From: Halanaeroarchaeum sp. HSR-CO | GTDB lineage: Archaea > Halobacteriota > Halobacteria > Halobacteriales > Halobacteriaceae | Reading direction: 5' to 3' | Assembly (NCBI RefSeq): GCF_024972755.1 | Contig: NZ_CP087724.1 | Coordinates: forward strand, 434,001 to 498,000 | Length of the DNA: 64,000 nucleotides | Part shown: positions 16,520-23,273 of the stretch, piece after piece | Position numbering within the stretch: position 1 is the first letter of the stretch | Layout of the letters: every line of letters begins with the position of its first letter | The notes under the pieces: model-generated | Databases searched by the model: none | Told to the model about the DNA's origin: nothing | What the model saw: only the letters and a program-made list of their open reading frames with translations | Position numbers and translations under genes: made by a program

Positions 16520-16872
16520 GAGAGCTCACTCACGAGTTTCGTGAAGCGGTCGACAGCGTCGTCCGGGGACCGATCGACGTCGACTGAGACGCGACCGTCG
16601 TCGAATTGAACGTGGACTGCGTCGACGTCTGCAACGAACACCTTCCGTTGATGACCGTCCTCGCGTGGCCGGACCTGTGCCGCGACGAGTTCGAGGTCTT
16701 CCAGCCGGGATAGCCGTCGATAGATGGTGGGTTTGGACGCCTCGATGGTCTCGATGAGTTCCGGGCCGGACTGGGGCTCTTCGGAGACGAGTTGCAGGAT
16801 CTCCCGTGCGTATTCGTCGTGGACGACGTCGAGTATCGCTGCCTCGTCGTCGTCCATTACGAGTCCGTTCAT
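16516..16872 (-). CDS. Winged helix-turn-helix regulator (ArsR-like)
   Basis: A 118-residue DNA-binding protein. The winged helix spans ~residues 12-75: 'ILDVVHDEYAREILQLVSEE', then the recognition helix 'KPTIYRRLSRLEDLELV'. The C-terminal ~40 residues form a small strand-rich domain ('VHVQFDDGRVSVDVDR'). It leads a three-gene overlapping operon with two small membrane proteins and probably autoregulates it. The start is uncertain: a TATA-like CATTTTAC near 16884 would place a leaderless start at the internal ATG at 16857 (MDDDEAAILD). Confidence 0.85.
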   Translation of the reverse strand: MNGLVMDDDEAAILDVVHDEYAREILQLVSEEPQSGPELIETIEASKPTIYRRLSRLEDLELVAAQVRPREDGHQRKVFVADVDAVHVQFDDGRVSVDVDRSPDDAVDRFTKLVSELS

Positions 16873-17105
16873 CGTCCGGTCGTAAAATGAATTTGGGTGC
16901 GTTCGTGGGCGGGCGAACCGGGCCGACAGCAGGGGGTGGAGGGCCGGGTCAGCGGAACCGGCGATCGAACGTACGTCCCCATCCCATAAATTAGGGGATG
17001 TAGCGTTTCAGAGCCAGAAACACGTCGGGTGCTCGCGGGCGGTTTCTCGATCTGAAACAGGTCCTCGGGCTATATGCGATCCACGGCCGACGATTCGGAC
17101 ACACC

Positions 17106-17933
17106 ATGGCCGTCCTGACCGCCCTCAGACAGACTCCCGGTGCCGTGTGGCGAAATCCCGGCATCGCCCTCCCGCTGATCGCCCTGGTCCTCCTGCAGGC
17201 GCCGTCGTTCGCCGCCGAACTCCTCGACCCGCTCCTCGCGGTCGTTCTCTCCCTGGGCCTCACGGCCGTCTTCGTCTTCCTCATCCCGTTCTTCCAGGGT
17301 GGCATCATCGGGATGGCCGACGAAGCGCTGGACGGATCGACGTCGCTCGGAACCTTCCTGTCGGCCGGCAAATCGAATTATCTCTCGATCTTCGGCGCCT
17401 ACCTCCTCCTGCTCGCGGCGAACGTCGTCTTCGGCATCGCCGTCTTCTTCGCGTTCTTCCTCGGAGTCGGGGCGGCCTACGTCGGTGGCGACGGCGGTGG
17501 TGGCGGCGCGTCGGTCGCCGTCGCCGCGATCGGCCTGCTCGCGCTGGTGGGGTATCTCCTGTTCAACTTCTTCGTCCAGTTCTACTCGCAGGCCATCGTC
17601 GTCGACGCGCACGGGGCCATCGGCGGCCTCAAACAAAGTTTCGGCGTCGTCCGGCGGAATCTCCTCGCGACGCTCGGGTATTCACTCCTCGCGGGTGCCA
17701 TCGCGATCGGATTCGGCCTCTTCGTCGCCGTCCTCTCGGTATTCGCCTCGCCCACCTCGATGGCGACGCTGACCACCGAAACGCCACCGCTGGCCTGGTT
17801 CGCCGGGGTCGGCCTCGTCGGCGGCCTGCTCACGGTGGTCCTCGGGACCTTCCTGGCGGTCTTCGCCGTCGCGTTCTACCGGGAGATCGCCGCCGAGAGC
17901 GCCCCCCAGCAACGACCCGCTCCCGAACTATGA
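17106..17933 (+). CDS. Polytopic membrane protein (DUF7847-like)
   Basis: A 275-residue protein with about six hydrophobic segments and a Gly-rich loop ('GGDGGGGGAS', residues ~128-137). The topology, with two long paired helices, an amphipathic 'GGLKQSFGVVRRNLLATLGY' segment and a final helix pair, resembles the glycerophosphodiester-phosphodiesterase membrane-domain/DUF975 type found in haloarchaeal DUF7847 proteins. No catalytic residues are seen. A TATA-like CTATATGC near 17069 precedes it. Function unknown. Confidence 0.7.
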   Translation: MAVLTALRQTPGAVWRNPGIALPLIALVLLQAPSFAAELLDPLLAVVLSLGLTAVFVFLIPFFQGGIIGMADEALDGSTSLGTFLSAGKSNYLSIFGAYLLLLAANVVFGIAVFFAFFLGVGAAYVGGDGGGGGASVAVAAIGLLALVGYLLFNFFVQFYSQAIVVDAHGAIGGLKQSFGVVRRNLLATLGYSLLAGAIAIGFGLFVAVLSVFASPTSMATLTTETPPLAWFAGVGLVGGLLTVVLGTFLAVFAVAFYREIAAESAPQQRPAPEL

Positions 17934-18080
17934 CGGCGGGTGGACGAGTGGCCGACGGCCGCCGGCCCGTCACAACGCGGTCGACCGTGGCCCCCGCGTT
18001 CGCGGCCCGTCGATCGTCGTCGATCCCGCCCCGCTTCCAACGACCCCAATCGGTATCCACCGCCGCTCTGTAGGGCCAGT

Positions 18081-18500
18081 ATGGACGACCGACTGATCGC
18101 GGGCGAATCGGCGGTCTCCCTGCTCGATCGTCCGATCCGCGCCGGGGTGGCGACGGGAGCGGTCCACGCGGTCATCGCCGCGTCCCTCTGGACGGGCTTC
18201 GGCTTCGAAGGGTTCGGGCGGCTGCTCGCGACCGAACCGGCATTCCTCGCGTACGTCCTCTCGGGGATGATCCTCCTGGGCGCCATCCCCGGCGTCTGCT
18301 ACGCGACATGGCGGTCGGTCGCCCCGGCACTCCTGATCGGTGGCTCCCTGTGCCTTTCGGCCGCTGGGACCTGGGCCGTCGTCCGCGACGGGCTGACGCC
18401 GGTCGATCCCACGCCCTTCGGGTGGTACGTCCTGCTCTGGGTCGGCATCGCGGTCGTGGCGACGGCCGCGGGACTGGTCGAGCATTGGGTGCGCCGGTAG
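18081..18500 (+). CDS. Small polytopic membrane protein
   Basis: A 139-residue protein starting MDDRLIAGES with four hydrophobic segments ('GVATGAVHAVIAASLWTGF', 'FLAYVLSGMILLGAIPGV', 'APALLIGGSLCLSAAGTWAV', 'WYVLLWVGIAVVATAAGL'). The upstream in-frame extension is Arg/Pro-rich and unlikely to be translated. I do not recognise the family. It is flanked by other small membrane protein genes on the same strand without overlaps. Confidence 0.65.
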   Translation: MDDRLIAGESAVSLLDRPIRAGVATGAVHAVIAASLWTGFGFEGFGRLLATEPAFLAYVLSGMILLGAIPGVCYATWRSVAPALLIGGSLCLSAAGTWAVVRDGLTPVDPTPFGWYVLLWVGIAVVATAAGLVEHWVRR

Positions 18501-18636
18501 TCTCGGTCTGGTGTCGGCGTGGGGGCGGAACGAGACGGGTCCACCCCTATCGACACCGGTCGGTGGGTCTCGCCTCGACGATCGGCACCACTACCCGCTC
18601 GAACCGTTTACCACGATGGCGCTCCTTGGTCACCGT

Positions 18637-18987
18637 ATGCACCGGACGCTCAGGGAGACTGGATTCGGCTGGGCCTTCGTTCTCCTCGCCGGGTGGGTCC
18701 TCTGGCCGCCCCGCGCGGTCTACTGGAGCGCCCTCGCCGAGATCGTCGGCGCGCCGCTCACGCTGGTCCTGGTGGGGGCGCTCGCCGTCGGCCTGGGATT
18801 CGCGGTCGGCGTCCTGCGCGGTGTCGCGATTCGGCCGTTCGTCGCCGGCGCCCTCCTCGCCTACGGGAGCGGGATGCTCGCGATCGAGGTGGTGGTCCGG
18901 CCGGAGAGTCCGGTGCATCTGCTCCTGTACGGGGCCCTGCTCGGGTGTCTCGTCGGGGGCGCCGTTCTGGGGAGCCATATTGGGTGA
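18637..18987 (+). CDS. Small polytopic membrane protein
   Basis: A 116-residue protein (MHRTLRETGFGW) with four hydrophobic segments, among them 'FVLLAGWVLWPPRAVYW' and 'LTLVLVGALAVGLGFAVG'. An alternative ATG at 18616 adds seven residues. No family is recognised. It is the last gene before the accessory island; a repeat copy (19050-19085) begins 62 bp after its stop codon. Confidence 0.6.
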   Translation: MHRTLRETGFGWAFVLLAGWVLWPPRAVYWSALAEIVGAPLTLVLVGALAVGLGFAVGVLRGVAIRPFVAGALLAYGSGMLAIEVVVRPESPVHLLLYGALLGCLVGGAVLGSHIG

Positions 18988-19552
18988 TCGGGGCTGTTCT
19001 TTGGGGCCGCTTTTGCTGTGACCGTACCGTGGACAGCAAAGCGGACGGGGATTTGAATTTTGGAAGTCTTCCGCTAGTTCAAATCGTATTGGGGAACACG
19101 AGATAGCACTGCGGTACTTTCAACCCGCCCTGACCGGTCGAGTGGGCGTATTCCGTTGGGGACCACCGGAATTTGCGATAGTCAATGAACACGATGTGGA
19201 CCAGATGCGAGAGCTGATTGGGTGGTTTACTCGAATCGCTTATAGAATTTTGACCGGTAATTTGATGGTGAAATTGTGACAATTCCAGTCCAATATTCCC
19301 CTATCCCTTGAACAATGAGTTGGGTTGCCTGCTTCATCGCATCTGTCTAATGGTAGAAGGAATCACCTTTGGCCCAGTTTGTTGAATCCGTGCGAAATCC
19401 GACCAGGGCCTTCCTTCCTCGGGACTTCCGAGAAAACGATTTAGTCGATTTACTAACAAATTCCTGCCGATTGATGCCCGCTGACCGCGAACCTCCTCTC
19501 GAACACCGTCATCACACATATTTGCCAAAGGTAGCCAACGTCGGATTCGCGA
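18988..19552. other. Left edge of accessory island, no confident gene
   Basis: The 565-bp gap begins with the repeat region and then has clearly lower GC than the left neighbour. On the plus strand a frame without a start codon stays open to a TGA at 19277-19279; its last part reads 'AIVNEHDVDQMRELIGWF' and could be the 3' end of a truncated gene. The minus-strand frames at 19079-19282 and 19334-19528 are weak. Nothing here is called as a gene. Confidence 0.5.
19050..19085. repeat. Nested T-arm-like hairpin repeat, copy C
   Basis: The outer arms GATTTGAA and TTCAAATC flank an inner perfect stem GGAAG-T-CTTCC, the same architecture as copies A and B about 10 kb to the left. The preceding 'GGACAGCAAAGCGGACGGGGA' is a variant of the block at about 9605. 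It sits where composition switches to the lower-GC island. Confidence 0.65.
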
Positions 19553-20179
19553 TCAATCCATTTCGAGGATTTCCGTGGTATCCGTTATTAGTGCCTGAAT
19601 CTCACCATCCCGCTTGTACTTGTGGTCGATGACACCAACGAAACGAAATCGGCCACCTGGATCAAAATACGGATGGGAAACACCGTTCTCTACGACGAAC
19701 GGCACTTTTTTCGCAGATCCGCGTTCTCCGAGAACTCCCTTTAAGGCTGGCATTTTGGAGTGATTCTGATTGACGAATTCGATGCCCTCGATGTTTCCTT
19801 CGACAGTTACAGCGTCACCGTTTCCACGGAACTGGGTTAGTCGTCGTTCTGGATACGAACCCTCTACTCCGCCGTTCGGTTCATTTCTCACTTTGCTGGG
19901 TTTTGGTTTTGAAGACGGATGCACTTTCGTGGAAGTCGGTGCATGGTCCTCCTCTAACCGTCGAAGGGTTAGGTAGTTCGTGTCGCTGCTCACTCCTTGG
20001 CGATACTTCTTCACACGGGCCGAGACTGTTTGCGGACTTCGTTCATCCGGGCCATCTCCGTCCGTGAATAGACAAACCGTCTCCCCATTCACCTCGGAGT
20101 CATCGAGATACCACGTCCCGTCCCGGAAAGCGAGTTCGACCTCGACCGTATCGCCACTTTGGAACCACTCCTCAGCCAT
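19553..20179 (-). CDS. OB-fold (RPA-like) protein beside the type I R-M operon
   Basis: A 208-residue acidic protein in two parts. Residues ~1-70 are strand-rich ('DTVEVELAFRDGTWYLDD', 'VNGETVCLF'). Residues ~110-205 look like a nucleic-acid-binding OB-fold: 'GDAVTVEGNIEGIEFVNQNH', 'KKVPFVVENGVSHPYFDPGG', 'RFRFVGVIDHKYKRDGEIQA', ending 'TDTTEIL'. This follows the strand order of RPA/SSB-type domains. A basic Ser/Pro/Lys linker joins them. It is transcribed away from hsdM with a 207-bp gap and has the lower GC of the island. It could be a single-strand-binding accessory or antirestriction/defence factor. The function is not established. Confidence 0.65.
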   Translation of the reverse strand: MAEEWFQSGDTVEVELAFRDGTWYLDDSEVNGETVCLFTDGDGPDERSPQTVSARVKKYRQGVSSDTNYLTLRRLEEDHAPTSTKVHPSSKPKPSKVRNEPNGGVEGSYPERRLTQFRGNGDAVTVEGNIEGIEFVNQNHSKMPALKGVLGERGSAKKVPFVVENGVSHPYFDPGGRFRFVGVIDHKYKRDGEIQALITDTTEILEMD

Positions 20180-20386
20180 GCTTTTGAATACGGCCTCCGG
20201 GTATTATGTAATGAATTCTATACCGGGGCGTTCTGACCGACATCGCCGTATTCCATACTCCTGCGTACCTCATCGTTCCAGTCACGATTGAAGTGGGCAC
20301 ACGGCTGATCGATGACCCTATAGATCCGACTTCTCCTGATGGGTTGCGACGTTGGTGTTATTACCCCGGACCGTGTTCCCTGACCC

Positions 20387-21949
20387 ATGGCTGGAAGGGA
20401 CCAGGCAACGTTGCCTGGAACGGACGACGATCTACTCGAACTCGCTACGCTCGAAAAGCATCTCTGGGCCGCTGCGGACAAACTACGGGGGAGTATTGAT
20501 TCAGCTGACTACAAAAACTACATTTTCGGACTCCTCTTTCTCAAACGGGCCAACGACCGCTTCGACGAGGAAACCGAAGAGGTCGCCGAAGAACTCGGGA
20601 TAGCGGAAGCGACTGCTCGAGAGGACCGGGACCTCCACGAGGAATTCTGGATTCCCGAGCGCGCACGCTGGGACCACATCAAGGGCCAGGAGACGGACAT
20701 TGGGGCGGCACTGAACAAGGCCCTCGCCGCGATCGAGGACGAGAACGACGCAATCGCTGACCGCGTGCTCACGACAGTCGACTTCAACGATAAGGAGCGA
20801 CTGCCAGACTCTCTCCTCTCGGATCTCGTCTCACACTTCTCGAAGCACCGTTACCGGAACGAAGATCTCGAAGACCCCGACATCTTCGGGCGTGCCTACG
20901 AGTACCTCATCCGCGAGTTCGCCGACGACGCCGGGAAGAAGGGTGGCGAGTTCTACACGCCGCGGGAAGTGGTTCGCCTCATCGTCAAGTGCGTAAACCC
21001 GGAGCCGGGAGACCGGGTCTACGACCCCTGTGTTGGCTCTGGCGGGATGCTCATCTATTCGGCCGAGCACATCCGTGAGCAGGGCGGCGATATGGAGGAC
21101 ATCTCGCTCTATGGCCAGGAGAAAAACCTGAACACGTGGGCCATCGGGCAGATGAACGTTCTGTTGCACGAGCTCTACGACGCCCAGATCAAGAAGGGCG
21201 ACACTATCACCGACCCCAAACTCGTCACCAAGCACGACGAACTGGAGGTGTTCGATCGGGTCATCGCGAACCCGATGTGGAACCAGAAGGAGTGGAACAA
21301 AGACTGGGTCGAGGAGAATGAGCCGTATAATCGGTTCCCGTACGGACTGCCGCCGTCGAACCGTGGTGACTGGGCGTGGATTCAGCTCATGATCGCCTCG
21401 CTTAACGAGACCGGAAAAGCGGGCGTCGTCATGGACAACGGCGTGCTGTTCCGATCGCGCTCGGAGAAGAAGATACGGAAACCGATCTTGGAGAATGACC
21501 TAGTTGAAGCGGTAATCGCCTTACCGGAGAACCTGTTCTACAACACGTCGTCGCCTGGCTGTATCCTTATCCTGAACAAGGACAAGCCCGAGGAACGCGA
21601 GGGCACGGTCCACTTCATTTACGCCGAGGATCAGACGCTTCGTGAGTCGGACGTGCAGGTGTTCGAGGAACTCTCGAACCAGAATCAATTGACCGACGAA
21701 GGGGTCGAGTACCTTGCGGAGACGTACCAGACTGGGCGCGAGGAGGACCATCACAGTCGACTTGTTGATCTTGAAGAAATTGAGGAGAACGATTGGAACC
21801 TGAACGTGCCTCGCTACGTCGACACGACCGAACCCGAGGAGCCTATCGACGTGAGTCAGAAGCTCCGTGAGTTGGACCGGCTGGCCGAGGAGCGTGCGAA
21901 GACAGACGAGGAATTGCAGCAGTACATGGAGGAGTTGGAATACCGATGA
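20387..21949 (+). CDS. hsdM: Type I restriction-modification DNA methyltransferase subunit
   Basis: A 520-residue N6-adenine methyltransferase subunit. The N-terminal helical HsdM domain (~15-160, 'LEKHLWAAADKLRGSIDSAD') is followed by 'KGGEFYTPREVVRLIVKCV', the SAM-binding 'VYDPCVGSGGMLI' (~208-220) and the catalytic motif IV 'ANPMW' (~294-298), a variant of NPPF/Y found in a subset of HsdM proteins. A C-terminal coiled-coil tail contacts HsdS in relatives. A TATA-like GTTATTA about 27 bp upstream suggests a leaderless transcript. Its stop overlaps the hsdS start (ATGA). It methylates host DNA and forms the restriction complex with HsdS and HsdR. Confidence 0.96.
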   Translation: MAGRDQATLPGTDDDLLELATLEKHLWAAADKLRGSIDSADYKNYIFGLLFLKRANDRFDEETEEVAEELGIAEATAREDRDLHEEFWIPERARWDHIKGQETDIGAALNKALAAIEDENDAIADRVLTTVDFNDKERLPDSLLSDLVSHFSKHRYRNEDLEDPDIFGRAYEYLIREFADDAGKKGGEFYTPREVVRLIVKCVNPEPGDRVYDPCVGSGGMLIYSAEHIREQGGDMEDISLYGQEKNLNTWAIGQMNVLLHELYDAQIKKGDTITDPKLVTKHDELEVFDRVIANPMWNQKEWNKDWVEENEPYNRFPYGLPPSNRGDWAWIQLMIASLNETGKAGVVMDNGVLFRSRSEKKIRKPILENDLVEAVIALPENLFYNTSSPGCILILNKDKPEEREGTVHFIYAEDQTLRESDVQVFEELSNQNQLTDEGVEYLAETYQTGREEDHHSRLVDLEEIEENDWNLNVPRYVDTTEPEEPIDVSQKLRELDRLAEERAKTDEELQQYMEELEYR

Positions 21950-23271
21950 ATGAAGCGATATCTGAGGAAGGTGCTGCTGAGGGCTATAAACAGGTTCACT
22001 TGGGGCCTCGGAAAGTAGAAATCCCCGAAGCTTGGGAGAAAACTCAACTTGGTGAGCTTGGAGAGTATTTAAATGGATATGGATTTAAATCATCTGACTG
22101 GTCTAATGAGGGAAGGCCAATTATCCGCATCCAGAATTTAACAAATTCTGCAGGTGAAGAAACGAATTACTATAAAGGTGAGATAAAAGACCGATATATT
22201 GTCCATGAGGGCGATCTATTGGTTTCATGGTCTGCAACGTTAGGCGTGTTTATCTGGGATGGGCCTGAAGCGCTCCTAAATCAGCATATCTTCAAGGTAG
22301 CACCGTCGGAGAGGGTTTCTGAAGACTTTCTATACTACCTCTTAGATCATAACTTAGACCTTCTTGAAATGCGGGTTCAGGGGAGTACGATGAAACACAT
22401 CCGGAAGTCTACATTTGAGGATACCTTCGTTCCACTCCCCCCACTCTCCGAACAACATCGAATTGCCAATATCTTCTCTAGGGTAGACGAGCAGATTCAG
22501 CAGACAGACGAGATTATTGAGAAACATAGGGAACTTCGTGAAGGATTGCTTCATGATCTCTTCCATCGCGGTGCGGTCAAACATGATCGAATACTCGGTC
22601 CAGAAGAGCTGGCCGACAAGCCAGGTGGTGTCAACACCGGTTTAGATCAGACGACTGTCGGACAGATTCCGGAAAGGTGGGAAGCTGAACGACTAGGTGA
22701 ACTTACTGTGGCTTCGGCATACGGAGTAAATGCCAGCGCCGAGGACTTCGATTCTGAAAAGCCTCGATACATTCGAATTACAGATATCGCTGATGATGGT
22801 CATCTAAAGCAAGATGACCCAAAAAGCATCTCACGGCTACAATCTGAGGGATACGAACTACAAAACGGCGATCTGCTATTTGCGAGGACAGGGGCTACAG
22901 TCGGGAAGACGCTATTGTATCAGGAAGACTATCCTGAAGCGGCATATGCGGGGTATCTGATTCGGTTCCAACTAGATCAGGAACGTATTCTTCCAAAGTT
23001 TGTTTTTTATTTCACGCAAACAGACAACTATGACCGCTGGGTATCTCGAATAACGCGACAAGGAGCACAAGAGAACATCAACACCGGCGAGTATGCCAGC
23101 ATTCTTCTTCCGCTCCCCCCAATTGCCGAACAACAGAAAATCGTATCAATACTGGAAATTGTCGATCAGAAAATCAGCCAAGAACGGGATACAAAACAGA
23201 ATCTCAAAGAACTCAAACGAGGCCTTATGCAAGACCTCCTTACTGGGAAAGTCCGGGTCAATACCGACTAA
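21946..23271 (+). CDS. hsdS: Type I restriction-modification specificity subunit
   Basis: A 441-residue subunit with the standard duplicated layout: target-recognition domain 1 (~20-175), conserved helical spacer ('PPLSEQHRIANIFSRVDEQI', ~180-210), domain 2 (~225-385) and a second spacer ('PPIAEQQKIVSILEIVDQKI'). Each domain has the family hallmark near its end ('TFEDTFVPLPPLSEQ' and 'EYASILLPLPPIAEQ'). It sets the bipartite DNA target. Base composition is markedly more AT-rich than hsdM or hsdR, as is common for exchanged specificity genes. The recognition sequence cannot be read from the protein. Confidence 0.95.
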   Translation: MNEAISEEGAAEGYKQVHLGPRKVEIPEAWEKTQLGELGEYLNGYGFKSSDWSNEGRPIIRIQNLTNSAGEETNYYKGEIKDRYIVHEGDLLVSWSATLGVFIWDGPEALLNQHIFKVAPSERVSEDFLYYLLDHNLDLLEMRVQGSTMKHIRKSTFEDTFVPLPPLSEQHRIANIFSRVDEQIQQTDEIIEKHRELREGLLHDLFHRGAVKHDRILGPEELADKPGGVNTGLDQTTVGQIPERWEAERLGELTVASAYGVNASAEDFDSEKPRYIRITDIADDGHLKQDDPKSISRLQSEGYELQNGDLLFARTGATVGKTLLYQEDYPEAAYAGYLIRFQLDQERILPKFVFYFTQTDNYDRWVSRITRQGAQENINTGEYASILLPLPPIAEQQKIVSILEIVDQKISQERDTKQNLKELKRGLMQDLLTGKVRVNTD

Positions 23272-23273
23272 CT

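Noticed and set aside
19369-19632. An 87-codon plus-strand frame upstream of the OB-fold gene
   Set aside because: It overlaps the 3' end of the OB-fold gene on the other strand and has no family features or promoter.
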